Shown piece by piece: positions 12,022 to 24,540 of a stretch of 64,000 nt of DNA. Positions within the stretch are counted from its first letter, which is position 1. The number at the start of each line of letters is the position of its first letter. Origin of the DNA: Plantago ovata. Lineage: Eukaryota; Streptophyta; Magnoliopsida; Lamiales; Plantaginaceae. Made by a program: the position numbers and the translations under genes. The notes under the pieces are model-generated. The model worked only from the letters and a program-made list of their open reading frames with translations. It ran no database searches and was not told the DNA's origin. The stretch spans positions 122,094,880-122,158,879 of the forward strand of contig CM051456.1 of NCBI GenBank assembly GCA_028274465.1, given 5' to 3'.

Positions 12022-13484
12022 TTTTTTAAAGGGGAAAATATATTAAGCAGTAGAATGTCTTAAGTTACAAACCGAATAGACGGAACAAAGTCTGAAATTA
12101 AAAATACAGATAGCCACGTAGGTAAAATATCCCAAATAAAATGAAGAGAGTATGAGACTTCATGACTTCTTCCAAAAGTTCTTCTACGGCCTTCCAGAGC
12201 CAAGTGATCAACAACTTTGTTCATCTCTCTGTATACAAAAGAGACTTGTACACTTTCCATGTCTTCAAGCATTCTTGTAGCACTTGGTGATGCATATGAA
12301 CAGCTTCCTTCCTGCGCGGACAAGAAGATAAGATATTGAGAGTCTGTTTGGATGACCAAATTAGTTATGCCAATTTGTGTACATAGTTGTATTCCTAGTT
12401 TGAAAGCAAAATATTCTGCTGTATTTATATCCATGTTTCCCAAAATGTGGATGAGGCTCTAATAAAACTTCCATCGTGATTCCTTATCACACACCCGGGC
12501 CATGTCGTGTTTGTTTCCGGACAAACGCTTCCGTCCACATTTAAACAGAAATAACCTTGTGGGGGTGGTGACCATTTTAGAAGAACATGTGTTCTATAGA
12601 TCACCTTTTGCACGACATGGGAGTTATTATCTCTAATCAAATCAAGAAGCATGTTGTTAAATAGAAAAGAGTTAAAAGTAGCTCCAGCAAAGATTTTTTC
12701 ATTCCTAAATTTTCAAACAGACCAGCAGAAAAAAATTTGTTTAATTTGTTCTTCTGAATTTGAGAGATTTCTAAAAATTAGATTAATTAAAGAGCTTCCC
12801 TGTTGGTCAGAAAGGTTGCTGAAAATAAGCCCTCTAACTTAATTAAAACACACACAATGCCACACCAAATGCTCCATAGTTTCAGTAGCTGAATTACAAA
12901 GACTACATGTTGGTGATGCAATAATGTTATGCTTAAATAATCTTTCAGTAGGAAGTCTATTATGCACTAGCAACCAAAGGAAATTTTTAATTTTTGGTAT
13001 TTTTAGGTTCCAAAGCTTTTTCCAAGTCCAATTAGGTCCTATTTGGTTTTCTTTCTCAATAATATGGTTATAGGCTGATTTTACAGAGAAAGAACCACTT
13101 GGATGCTCTCCCCATCTTAGCAAATCATTAAATTCTAAGTGTGGTAGTGGTATTCCAATTACTTCTTGTACTACCTCAATAGGTAATAGGTTTTGAAGAA
13201 GTTGGTAATCCCATTCACCATTATGAGTTACTTGATTAATCAAAAGATTTTCATCAAGTATTTCAGTTGTATAATCTCTTAGAATTTTAATACCAAGCCA
13301 TCTATCATTCCAAAAACTAGTAGAGTCACCCCTCCCAATTTTTGTGATGAGGCAAGCCTTAAATTCCTCTTTTAATTTAATTATATTTTTCCAGAACCAG
13401 CTACTCTGAGGTTTTGATTCAGCTAAGAGGACTGTAATATGAGGAAAATATTTAGTCTTATAAACTTTACTCCATAGGACTATA
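12022..13484 (-). mobile_element. 5'-truncated L1-type LINE with 17-bp target duplication
   Basis: The 17-bp sequence GTATCTTTTTCCTCTTT is present on both sides (12005-12021 and 13485-13501). The poly-A tail on the minus strand appears as the T-run just inside the left copy. The body encodes the end of an L1 ORF2, a zinc-binding domain followed by RNase H. It is a different LINE family from the one at 2907, which ends without a visible RNase H. Confidence 0.9.
12060..13243 (-). pseudogene. L1 LINE ORF2 3' fragment (zf-RVT and RNase H)
   Basis: From 13243 downwards the product has the plant LINE zinc-binding region: FSVKSAYNHI, then WKKLWNLKIPKIKNFLWLL and CSLCNSATETMEHLVWHC. A stop follows near 12839. 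From 12652 an RNase H domain starts (YFCLNVDGSV with the first catalytic aspartate, then GCVIRNHDGSF). It continues after a frame change near 12440 with NTAEYFAFKLGIQL and QTDSQYL, which holds further catalytic acids. The stop and the frameshift make it non-functional. RNase H-carrying LINEs are a known plant L1 subgroup. Confidence 0.85.
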
Positions 13485-13935
13485 GTATCTTTTTCCTCTT
13501 TAATCGCCCTTATTTCTGTTTTTTTTCTAATCCATTATCCAATATTTTGATAACATCTTTACTTTTAGGCAAGATACTTTGTTTACTTTTTAAGAATATC
13601 AATTGATTAGCACTCGAAACTGAACCATAGCTTCTAAATTCGTTATAATTCTACCCGACTTATTTAGTAGGCCTCATTGACATTTTGACCACTCTTTTGT
13701 AACGACTTCTAAAACATGAACTGTATGAATACAAATTTGAAGCATGAACATGAACTTATTTTTCGTTCCCTTTTTTAATCTATCCCTAATTTTCTATGCT
13801 ATATTAGGAACACCTTTAGTTATATCGTTGAATAAATGCTTCTTCGATAACATACATGTGACTCATTTTCTTATATGTTTCACATCCTTTTGACCTACAT
13901 TTAGGGTAAAACAAAGTTAATGTGTCTTATAAAAA

Positions 13936-14113
13936 ACTGTTATTTTCGTCTGAACAGAACTGAACGGAACTGAATTGAACATAACTAAATGAAGTTAAAC
14001 TGAACGAAATTTATTTATAGTATAAAATATAACTAAGCAAATCTGAACTGAACTGAATGAATATGAATATAATTGAATTGAACTGAAATTAATAAATTTT
14101 GATACAAATATAA
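13936..14113. repeat. TGAAC-rich repeat, probable MITE (copy 2)
   Basis: Starts CTGTTATTTTCGTCTGAAC, passes through GAACTGAACGGAACTGAA-type repeats and ends TTTGATACAAATATAACAG. The layout is the same as at 10351-10490, including inverted ends. Confidence 0.5.
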
Positions 14114-14458
14114 CAGGTATTAACTACACCTAAAAGTCAAGTATGGATGAATTTGACACAAAATGTCCAATCCAAATCCAAATATGATACGGAGTGACCG
14201 TTTCTAACACAAACACATAACAATCCTTATTGGATAACTATTTCTAAAACAAAACACAGAACAAAGACACGTACATAATTATCTTTTATGTATATTTGAT
14301 TCATTTTCATCCGTATACCATATCTAGATTCTATATTCAAACTTTAAATAAACTAGTAAACATTGAAACTTCTTTACACATGTACTTATGACTCATCCGT
14401 CTATCTGTAGTTTTTCATTTCACCTAAACGTAACAGTCTATATGGTGATGGGAGGGGT

Positions 14459-14559
14459 AACATTGGGGCTTGGTGTCTTTTTATTTGAAATGTTTTCGAA
14501 CATCTCTTGTGCTCTTTATATTCTATTATTTTACTTAATATAATTTTTCGTAAAAAAAG
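14459..14559 (+). mobile_element. possible LINE 3' tail
   Basis: CATCTCTTGTGCTCTTTATA followed by an AT-rich stretch and an A-run resembles the LINE end at the start of the window. No target duplication was located. Confidence 0.25.
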
Positions 14560-15282
14560 GAACTAAACAAACAATACATATAATTTTAGCCGCACAACAT
14601 AATTACACTTCAAATTCAAAATTCAAAATGATGTGCCTATCTTCTCCCCGATAACTATTGGAAAGAAAAATGTATAACAACGGTGCGTACATTTTGAATT
14701 CTTACACACATAGTGTATATAATTCACTCGATAACTTCTTTCTCATCCATTCAACCTAATTTTGACAATTGGTTACAAATAATTCATCTATATTAGATAA
14801 TTACACCATAAATTCAAAATTCATATATACCTAAATAAATAACCGCGTCTAACATTAAAGTGCATCACATCGGTACATACAAAAAATAAAATATGTACAT
14901 GAATCTTCTTATCTATCTGTACCTAACGTCTCAAAAACCCAATTGTCATACCATGAACCTTAAAACTTAAACATAGGGGAAACAACCCTCCTAAGTCCTA
15001 CCTCAAAGAACCCTCCCCCCAAAACAACAAGAAGAGAAAGCCAAACCTTACACAAAAACTCAAATGCTATCATCATCATCATATCCCCTCAAATGCGGTT
15101 GGTAAGCCACAATTTCAAAGGAGCTCAACAATCTCTTTCACATCTCATATACCGGCAATCTCCGGTAAGTCTCAATTAATTTATTTGGGAGAGTTGACGG
15201 TCCAAATTAGTGAATTTACACACATACTATTGTTTTATTATTATTATTTTATTATTATTATTTATTTTGTTGTTTTGGTGTC

Positions 15283-15289
15283 TATAAAT
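15283..15289 (+). promoter_or_regulatory. candidate TATA box for the invertase gene
   Basis: TATAAAT sits about 1.2 kb upstream of the invertase start codon. A pyrimidine-rich leader (CTCTCTTTTTCC and similar) begins 25-40 bp later. A TTCTCTACGACACAG acceptor-like site just before the coding exon suggests an intron in the 5' UTR. Exact start site and donor are not resolved. Confidence 0.35.
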
Positions 15290-16466
15290 TGTAGCCTCCG
15301 CCATCATGCTCTCTTTTTCCTCTTTCCTCCATTTCTTCACCCAATCCTTCATTTCTCTCTCTAGAATTGTTTCTCTCTCTTGTTTCCGGCAATACAGCCG
15401 CCCGTCTCTCCGGTCCTATATACGCTCCGCCACTTCCTAAACCACATTTCTTTGAGGTCTTTTACTTAAACGTCCTGTGCTTTTTTCTTGATTTCTCACT
15501 GATGATGATGATGATGAGATTTAGATCTTGTTGTTGCTGGTTTTAATTTCACTGCATTTCTGAGTACCCTTTTGGATCTTGTTTGGAAATTTTTTTTGAT
15601 CAGAATTTGTGGGTTCTGTTTTTATTTTTATTTTATCTATCTATTTTCCTCCAGCTGGTTTGTAGTGGATCTTGTTAAGATCCTGTTGTTTGTAGTAGTT
15701 ATTTGGCAATGTATACTCTTTTCTTGTTTGCACCGGATAGCAAAGATTCAATCTTTATCTATTTTTACTATATGTTTTCGATTGTGAGCCCCTGTTTCTG
15801 AGCTTTGGCAACGTTAGTTTAGGGTGTGTATTATCAAAATTTAACTACTGTGCTATTGTATTTTTTATATTGATTTTTTTTCAATCTGATTCTGATTGTT
15901 CTAGGTGGATTAACTCTCATCAACTTGCTGCTAATCTTGTAGAGTATGTCTAAATTAACTAATTTATCAGAAGCAATACATATATTTCCACTTTGAGATC
16001 ATGTTCTTCTCCATAGCATATTACACAAAATGTTCTGCTTTATTCTCTATATGGGCTTGGATACCAAATTAACTGGTCTGGTTCTTGCCCCGTAAAATCG
16101 TAGTTCGTTGTGGTAATTAATTCCTTAACTTGCACTTTATGCAATCAATTGCTTCTCCTCCTAGTTAATCCCTTCATTTATTTTTAATTATAACTTTGTT
16201 CTTGATAAAAGATTAATGTTATTGATAGTGAAGGTTGACCTTCTAGACACTAATATATATATATATATATATACGTAATGCATGATAAGCTTTAAAGTCA
16301 ACAATAGTAGTTAGCCAGAGTGAGATAAAGACATGTAAACATCTGGGGTATAAGATAAGTATCTGATGTATGCAATATGCTTGTGTGTATATGTATTGAC
16401 ATTTGTATATAATTTGCTTGACAATTGTTACTTCTCTACGACACAGAGGGATATCCGAAGACAATA

Positions 16467-19040
16467 ATGGATGGTGTTAAGGTTTTTGCGGATGATACCA
16501 GAGGGGGCATCGCAGGTTCAAAGGAGGGTGGACTTAAAAATGTGAGTTCGGTTTGCTCAATCTCTGAAATGGATGATTATGATCTCTCAAAGCTACTTGA
16601 TAAGCCGAGATTGAACATAAAGAGGGAGAAATCGTTTGATGAGAGGTCACTTAGTGAGTTGTCAATTGGTTTGGCAAGAGCCTTGGAGGATAGCGGTTAC
16701 TCACCAGGAAGGTCTGTGTTGGACACCCCTGCTTCATCCACTCGGAATTCATTTGAGCCGCATCCGATGGTTGCAGATGCTTGGGATGCTCTGAGACGGT
16801 CCTTGGTGCATTTTAGGGAACAACCGGTTGGGACAATTGCTGCTTATGATCATGCATCAGAGGAAGTCTTGAATTATGACCAGGTGAAAAAACTGTGGTT
16901 TATTTCTTTGTATTGTGTTGTTTTCTTGATGTGCTTTGATTTTTTAGTTCAATTTTTTGTACGAAATCGTGTGAAAGTACATGAGGCTTTGCATCTTTCG
17001 TCTTCAGTTGCAGCAGTTTGGTTCACATAAACTCTCTGAAAATTGACTATGTTGGAATTACCTAGCGGTTTCAGAGTCTTATTATGTTAGTGAATTCAAT
17101 ACTACCATTTTTCTGAAGCCATTAAACTCATTTCTTGGACTTGAATTTATAATTTTTGTAGGTCTTTGTCCGAGATTTTGTGCCCAGTGCACTGGCCTTT
17201 TTGATGAACGGTGAGCCAGACATAGTCAAGAATTTCCTTCTGAAGACACTTCAGCTTCAAGCATGGGAAAAACGGGTAGACAGGTTCAAGCTGGGTGAGG
17301 GTGTCATGCCAGCTAGTTTCAAAGTTCTTCATGATCCAGTTCGCAAGACAGATACAATTGTAGCCGATTTTGGTGAATCTGCCATTGGTAGAGTGGCTCC
17401 TGTGGATTCTGGTTTCTGGTGGATCATTCTGCTTCGTGCCTACACAAAATCAACGGGAGATCTCTCTTTGTCCGAAACACCAGAGTGCCAAAAGGGAATG
17501 AGGCTTATTCTGTCGCTGTGTCTGTCGGAAGGATTTGATACGTTTCCGACTTTGCTGTGTGCTGATGGTTGCTCGATGATTGATCGTAGAATGGTGAGAT
17601 ATCAATCAATTTCTTATCTCTTACCATATGTATGTTTCATTAGTCGTATTAATCAATATAATTAATTATCTGACATGATACAATTCCAATCTGTTCACTT
17701 ACTGATTTCTCTCCGGTTAAGCATGTGTATTGATATCGTAGCGTTAACAATATAAATTTTCAGGGAGTGTATGGTTACCCAATTGAGATTCAGGCCCTTT
17801 TCTTCATGGCGTTGAGATCTGCATTGGTTATGCTTAAGCATGACGCAGAAGGCAAAGAGTTTATTGAGAGAATAGTGAAGCGTTTGCATGCCTTGAGTTA
17901 CCACATGAGAAGTTACTTCTGGCTCGACTTTCAACAATTAAATGACATATACCGTTACAAAACTGAAGAATATTCTCATACTGCCGTTAATAAATTTAAT
18001 GTCATCCCAGATTCCATTCCCGATTGGGTATTTGATTTCATGCCAACGCGTGGTGGTTACTTTATCGGAAATGTTAGTCCTGCAAGAATGGACTTTAGAT
18101 GGTTCGCTTTAGGTAACTGTATTGCTATTTTGTCGTCTCTTGCCACTCCTGAGCAAGCTTCGGCTATCATGGACTTATTTGAGGAGAGGTGGGAGGAATT
18201 GGTTGGAGAAATGCCTCTTAAGATATGCTATCCGGCGATTGAGAGCCATGAGTGGCGGATTGTGACTGGTTGTGATCCTAAGAATACTAGATGGAGTTAT
18301 CATAATGGAGGCTCTTGGCCAGGTTCGTTCCTTTTTGCTATTATTTTGACTCTAGTTGCATAGGACTACTTAAGTTTTCTTTTCTTGAAATACAAGTGTC
18401 TGAAAAAATTGTTAATTTTAGTAAACATGAGAAAAAAAAAAGTGGCTTAAGAAGTGAATGAACTTGGGCATATTTAGAACTGCTGTTGAATATATACAGG
18501 TTTAGACAGCTTATTTGTAGAGAAGTAGAAGGGGAAATATCGAACTGCAAAGACACAATGTTTGCAGGAGTTTTCTTGCAAATATGCTAGAAGCAATTTC
18601 CTGAAATCTCTTATGGATACTTTGAATCTTGGAAATGCTATCTGTCTGATTGTTCATTTATCAAATTTGGCTTCGGTTTCCAAATCCAAAGTATGCATAT
18701 ATTATTCATTTTGTTACATTGCATCATTTGCCTCTTGTATGCAGTACTTCTATGGTTACTGACAGCAGCCTGTATCAAAACTGGACGACCACAAATTGCA
18801 AGACGAGCTATTGACCTTGCAGAAAGCCGTTTGTTGAAGGATAGTTGGCCTGAATACTATGATGGAAAATTAGGAAGATATGTTGGCAAGCAAGCAAGAA
18901 AGTACCAAACCTGGTCCATAGCTGGATATCTTGTAGCAAAAATGATGTTGGAGGATCCTTCGCACTTGGGGATGATCTCTCTCGAGGAGGACAAACAAAT
19001 GAAGCCCGTTATCAAGCGGTCCTCTTCCTGGACTTGCTGA
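16467..19040 (+). CDS. CINV: alkaline/neutral invertase (GH100), 4 coding exons
   Basis: Hydrolyses sucrose to glucose and fructose; this clade (like Arabidopsis CINV1) acts in the cytosol and possibly the nucleus. Exons: 16467-16883, 17162-17593, 17764-18322 and 18745-19040, all with GT-AG borders, giving 567 residues, close to the family's usual 550-570. The start ATG is the first in frame before [10 protein letters not shown]. There is no organelle targeting peptide. Conserved blocks follow in order: [10 protein letters not shown] (phosphorylation-type site of this family), [54 protein letters not shown] (catalytic aspartate near residue 221), [20 protein letters not shown] (catalytic glutamate region near 446) and [20 protein letters not shown]. 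The end KRSSSWTC matches the family terminus. The frame is fully open, so it is probably functional. The subfamily assignment rests on the N-terminal blocks. Confidence 0.95.
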
Positions 19041-19423
19041 AGAAACGTGTCCAGAAAAGAAAGATATAGTAGATGGAAAACAAAGGTGAGACACCGTTTT
19101 TATTTTTCATCCAAACACAGTTATTTGTTGGCAGTTTCGCCCCATTGTAGGTGTGATTAAAGATTTGGTTTTGTGTACATTAGTGTTTTACAAGACTACA
19201 ATCTTTGTCTTCCTAATAAGAAAGACATTTGGGCTTGTGTGGTTCATGTTCTGTTGGAATTTTATGTGTTACAATGCTGGAATGTTTTGCAGTTTTGATC
19301 TCTCTCTTATGAGATCTTGAAAATGGTGTTTCGCAATACTGTAGTATATATAAGCCATTTGTTTTCTTATAATCTATGTGGCATCAAGTGAAAATTTTCA
19401 CCAATTTGCAAAAATGTTACTCC
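19041..19423 (+). other. invertase 3' UTR and downstream DNA
   Basis: Follows the invertase stop codon and contains no further gene. A CAAAG/GTGAGA site at 19083 could be a donor for a 3' UTR intron. The duplicated block starts just after this stretch. Confidence 0.4.
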
Positions 19424-19535
19424 GTGAAAGGAAGACAGAAATGAAAAGGATGATTGCCAATAAATTTGATGATGAAATTGTGTACTACAAGAAAGGAAAT
19501 TAGCATAATCTGTCTATAGCTACAAATCTAACCTA

Positions 19536-19796
19536 CTACTGGCTCTTACAAAATTTTACCAAATTTCCATTTGTAAGTGTCCCACAAAACATTACTCATT
19601 TCCTAATATGGAAGTTATCCCACACATAAAAAATAATATTTTGTACACTTTTATTACAACTTTGTCATTACTTTATAATCTAACAACTCCACTTCAATTA
19701 AAAAATTAATATATCCCACTAATTTTATATTGTTTTATTGTTTTTCTTAAACTGAACACTAGCCCTAATGGGTAATGTTTTGTGAGACGGATGGAG
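19536..19796. mobile_element. Stowaway-like MITE inside duplicated block 1
   Basis: Copies 2 and 3 of the block read continuously here, while copy 1 has about 260 extra bp. The insert ends GAGACGGATGGAGTA, and its inner arm (CCCACAAAACATTACTCATT) pairs with AATGGGTAATGTTTTGTGAG near the right end. TA flanks fit a Stowaway target. The left end is poorly conserved. Confidence 0.55.
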
Positions 19797-20137
19797 TACC
19801 TAATACTGTACATACAAATACAAAGAATCAAATGCCCAAAAAATATCTCTACCGAACAAACCTTATCAAGATTCCTAAAGCAAATGTGGGATTCTTTGTG
19901 AAAATTCTTCTCGAGAGTTCTCATATGAAACAACCTTAAGTGAAGCATATTTGGGAGCTTTATAATCTGGTGTATCTGGTTCAATACACCCAAAAAAATG
20001 CACTCTATTGTTTTTCTTGGTCAGTTTCTCTTCCTCCGCGCTATGCTCATGCTCGAGCTCAAAGCTAAATTCATCTTCTTCAAATGGTTCTTATGCTCTG
20101 TTTCAAAATCCCTCATTTTCTCATTCAAAGCTGATAT

Positions 20138-20306
20138 ATTTGTTAAAATCGTGTCTCTCACAATTGATGTGGTATCAGTCATAACAATTAACAACGATTT
20201 GTTCATTTTCTATAGAATTTGTTATGCGAATAGGCTCTCTTTTCGCTTCCGCAACGGTCAACATTGCAACCATCACAATGGGAACTAAGGCAAATAATAT
20301 ATTCAT
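20138..20306 (-). pseudogene. SPH/S1-like secreted protein, 5' fragment (copy 1)
   Basis: Starts at 20306 with a signal peptide (MNILFALVPIVMVAMLTVAE) followed by the mature start KREPIRITNSIENEQIVVNC. A TGA at 20175-20177 replaces the tryptophan codon of the conserved CYGW block seen in the other copies. Homology ends near 20138, where the block-1 deletion joins unrelated sequence. The protein would lack nearly all of the S1 fold. See the copy at 35667 for the family description. Confidence 0.8.
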
Positions 20307-20775
20307 TTTTTGTTATTTGGCTCAGTGTATTGTGTTGGACGTACTTGATACTCTGCTTACAAAACATATGTAGATATATAGGGGAATTATGTCTACAAAC
20401 TAAATTATGTGAGGTTGAGAATGATGTTTTAGTTTAACCATAAATGTTATTCTAATTATATAAGTGTTATGTGGACAAAAAGATATATTAGGGGTAAAAA
20501 ACATCATGCGTCGATACTTAGCGAGAAATATTCTACTCCCTCTGTGTTTTGAAGGATGAAGTTTTCCGTTTGAGGTTATTACGGTATAGGGTACTCTTAT
20601 ATAGTGGCCCCCGTTGCATTTTGACCCCCCATAAACTACCAATCTCGGAATAGTGACAACAGTGCGGAACTGTGACTAGGAGGAGATTTAGGGTGGTCGT
20701 GAAATACTTTGCATTGTTATATTTTTATTCTTTTCTGAGTTCATAATTCCAATAAACAACATTAACAAATAAATA

Positions 20776-22786
20776 AGTGTATCATGTCATAATATAATAA
20801 ATGTTATTATTCTCTCAAAATTTTCAAGAGGGAATGCGCAAGCTAAATAACATGTCTCAAGTACCATGTCAGAGGAAGCAGAAAAATGAAAAGGACGAAT
20901 GCCAATGAATAATTTGTTGTGTATTTGATGATGAAATTGTGTACAAGGAAGGAAATCAGTGCAATCTGTTTATAGTTACAAATCAAACCTTCTAATACAT
21001 ACAAAGACTCAAATGTTCTAAAAATATATGTACGGAAAGAACCATATCAGAATTCCTAAAGCTAATGCAGAATTCTTTGTGAAATTCTTCTTCACATTTC
21101 TTATATGGAAGAACCCTAAGTGAAGCAAATTTGGGAGCTTTAAGATCTGGTATATCTAGTTCAGTACACCCAAAAAAATGCAATCTTTTGTTTTTCTTGG
21201 TCAGTTCCTTTTCTTCCGCGCTTTGCTTTTCCTTGCGCTCAGAGCGAAATTCATCTTCTTCAAATGGTTCTTATGCTCTGTTTCAAAATCCCTAATTTTC
21301 TCATTTAGTTCGTCTTCTGATTATTTCAAATGCTCTTCCATGCCACACACCTAATCAATACAGTAATCATGGATGAGAGGATAATTAAAGTCAACTCAGC
21401 CAAACAAATGAGTCAAAATAAAAATGACACAATTGAACTAATAAAGAATAAAAATGAGAATAATAATAAAATAAAAAAAACTAAATCGAAAAGAAACTAA
21501 AATATAATGAAGATAAGAGGACCAGATTCATATGAGACTCGATATAAAGTAGTTTGCATCTGACCTGTTTGGAACATACCCAGGCCCATTTACGTCAATA
21601 ACGTATTGGACTGTTGTGGTTCTCGGTACTCGAGTATTTTTCAGAGTTGTAATATTTATTCAGAGAGGAAAGAGGGGCGTTGCTACGTTGTTGGAGAATT
21701 GCCAGCTAGACAACGCGGGTGGGAAGAAGGCTAGCTCTGTTAATTGGATTTGTTCGTGGTTCTTAGGTTATAGATGCAGATTTTAGAGAATAGTAACATC
21801 TATTATATTATGACATGATACACTTTTTCTGATAGGATATGAACTCATATGAATTTGTTTTGTTTTTATTCCGAAACTTTGTTTTATAGGAATTATGAAC
21901 TCAAAAAAAGAATAAAACTGAATTATTTGTTCAATCGTTTTATAGGAATGTGAACTCAAATGAAAGAATAAAAGTGAATTTGTTCTTTTGATTTGGTATT
22001 GCACCCAATATATCATATATATATTACAACATTGCATTCGAATTTACTACTCCCGTCGAAATTCAACGGGTCCACAAACTAGTTTAGACACATACTAGAG
22101 TCTTTCGTTAGGATTCTTCCAAGGCTGGCAATAAGGTGTTCTGCCTTCAATGCACGGCCCATCTTTCCTGATAAACCAAGAACATTCTGTAGCAGTACAG
22201 TAGTTTGCATTTATACGTGTGGTATAAACACCATATTCCCCAGAACCATGCTTCGTAAGAAATTTGCACCAAACGGTGGGTTTTCTAGTTGGAGTCCTCT
22301 CGACTGCAAAGTTGATATCTTTGTTAAAATCGAGTCTCATACTATTGATGTGGGACCAGCCATAACAGTTAACAACAATTTATTCATTTTGTATAGAATT
22401 TGTTATGCGAATATGCTCTCTTTTTGCTTCTGCAATGGTGAACATTGCAACCATCATAATGGGAACTAAGGTAAATAATTTATTCATTTTTGTTATTTGC
22501 CTCAGCGTAGTGTATTGTGTTGGAAGTACTTGATACTCTGGTTACAAAACATATGTACATATATAGGAGGAAGTATGTCTACAAACTAAATTATGTGAGG
22601 TTGAGAATGATGTTTTAGTTTAACCATAAATGTTATTTCAATTATAGAAGTGTTATGTAGACCACAAAGATATATTAGGGGTAAAAAATATTTGCGTCGA
22701 TACTTAGCGAGAAATGTTCTACTCCCTCAGTGTTTTGAAGGATGAAGTTTTCCGTTTGAGGTTATTACGGTATAGGGTACTCTTAT
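20776..22786. repeat. duplicated block, copy 2
   Basis: Closely matches 34324-36590 over about 2 kb, from GTCATAATATAATAAATGTT to GTTATTACGGTATAGGGTAC. It holds the SPH-like gene on the minus strand and, further left, a decayed minus-strand frame with HFFGCTELDIPDLKAPKFAS that I cannot assign. The match stops at 22786, where copies 1 and 3 continue with a GTGGCCCC segment. Confidence 0.85.
22095..22487 (-). pseudogene. SPH/S1-like secreted protein with a nonsense mutation (copy 2)
   Basis: The frame from ATG at 22487 to the stop at 22095 spans 131 codons, the usual size for plant S-protein homologues. It has a signal peptide (MNKLFTLVPIMMVAMFTIAEA) and the S1 family pattern: RITNSI, CYGWSHINSMRLDFN, WCKFLTKHGSGEYGVY, then NYCTATECSWFIRKDGPC. 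One codon in the mature N-terminus (after SIQNE) is TAA where copies 1 and 3 have CAA (glutamine), so the protein would end after about 36 residues. Otherwise it is open to the end. The loss may be recent. Confidence 0.85.
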
Positions 22787-24171
22787 ACTAGGAAGCACGA
22801 ATACGAATACGAATGCGAATATGAATACGATACAAATATGAAAAACGATAATCTGATAAATATAAAAATACGAATACGTTAAAAATACATTTAAATTTTA
22901 TATATATTCCTATATATTTCATATTACAAGTATCGAACACTAAAATAATTTATATCATTATGCCCAAATCAACCCACATTAATATAATAACCGAACATTC
23001 AAAGGGCCAAACCTATAAATATTCATCTACTACAACTAAAAAGTTGCATAATAACTAGACTATTCATGATAAATTTAGTGTATTACAGCATCAATACACA
23101 TTATAGTGGACCCCACAGATATGAAATCCACATGTATGTATTTTGTCGTTGTAATATAGTTAGTCTAGCATCTCATAAATAAAATCAAGTTCCAATCCCC
23201 CAAAAAAAACATAAAAAAACTAGAGACCAAAACAAATATTACCTATCTCACTCCGTCATCTCCATCGACTCTTGTTCTTTTGCAGACTCTTGTTTTCTCC
23301 CATGAAAAAGAGTATCTCAAATCACATCCAAATCGAAGCTGTCCTAAACAATAGATCCCAAATCAAAATATTTCACCAACATTCTCCTTCCCGGAAATGA
23401 TAATTTTGAGATTTAGGTATCAATCACTGACCACCGCTATTTGGACTCGCCGTCTGCTTTTAGTAATTACGGAGAATTCAGCTCACCGCCCAAAATGTCA
23501 TCGACCTCGGTATGCTTCCATTAATCAATGTTCGATTTGATTTCGATAATTATGAAAACCTAATTACAGTGATGTACAAATATTGAAGGATTGTCTCGGT
23601 GCTGTGTTGTAAGAGTGGAATTATTACTTTTATGAACTTTGCATAATATGAAGAAAGTTGTCATGCTATTCTATTGTTCAATTTCACAAAATCAAATAAA
23701 ATAATATTGATTCTATAAAATAATATTGTCACCAATATTATTTTATTTGCTTCCTTTTCTCGCTGCTCAATCAAGTTAGAAAGATGGTTCACTATCCTTC
23801 CTTGCAAATATAATTTATAATTTTTCTGATATGATAATGTTCATATGGTGATCTGTTGCTGCTTGCCTTTAAGATAATAATGTTGCTTGCTCTTTTATCT
23901 CGCTTCTTGTTCTTGCTAGTGTAACCGTGTATGTTATGAGTGTGTGATATGAGGTGTGAGTGTGACTAGCTATATGTAGAGATAAATTTACTTAGGGAGT
24001 AAGTAACAAGAGACAGGCAAGAAATTGAGGTGGTGGTGATGCAATGGAATGGAAAAACATGAAGTATTTGAATTTGGTCCAAGCAATTCAAGGCGGTGGA
24101 CGTGAAGGCATGTATACATATGTTTCTATTATTGGTTGAATTATTTGAAGTGTTTATTTCAAATATATAAA

Positions 24172-24268
<97 letters not shown>

Positions 24269-24480
24269 TATAAAATCGTACGGTTTATATTATATAGTGT
24301 CCGTTCTTCCATAGGCCTTCGTTTTGATATAAAACAAAACGGTCAAGTCAACATACTTAGGATCCGGAACGTATATTTAACAATACTTTAGGCCCGAAGT
24401 CTTTATACGAAACCGCTTGCCACAATTTACTATGTAAATCGTATCATCATACTTTTTCCGTAAATAAAATATTATAATTA
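22787..24480. other. intergenic, not shared with the other blocks
   Basis: Begins with a degenerate GAATAC hexamer run (about 22793-22885). No gene was recognised. The region interrupts the duplicated segment compared with 36590-36994 and may include an old insertion, but no matching ends were found. Confidence 0.4.
24174..24265. repeat. (TA)n microsatellite
   Basis: Uninterrupted TA dinucleotides for about 90 bp. Confidence 0.95.
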
Positions 24481-24540
24481 GACTTAATTTTCATTAGCAA
24501 TAATAAATTCTTTTAAAAAAGTTTGGGATCTTACACTAAC

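Larger units (their letters stand above)
13502..15282. other. intergenic and invertase upstream region
   Basis: AT-rich DNA holding the second TGAAC-rich repeat (13936-14113) and a possible LINE 3' tail (14459-14559). A GTAAGT donor-like site after CAATCTCCG at 15165 could end an upstream non-coding exon of the invertase gene, but this is not certain. Confidence 0.4.
19424..20683. repeat. duplicated block, copy 1 (internally deleted)
   Basis: Matches the blocks at 20776-22786 and 34324-36590 in the same orientation. About 1 kb is missing between TTTTCTCATTC and AAAGCTGATATATTTG near 20126, so a segment that lies downstream of the SPH gene in the other copies is joined directly to the middle of that gene. 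It also carries a MITE that is absent from the other two copies. Confidence 0.8.

Noticed and set aside
16425..16466. Invertase start at an upstream non-ATG codon
   Set aside because: The ATG at 16467 matches family starts, and the upstream part includes a likely intron acceptor (ACACAG).
18323..18363. Continuation of invertase exon 3 past 18322
   Set aside because: A GT donor at 18323 with acceptor at 18744 restores the conserved family sequence WPVLLW, while the read-through does not.
22787..23520. Element with GGAAGCA inverted ends (22791 and 23513)
   Set aside because: Only a 7-bp match and no target duplication. It may be chance.
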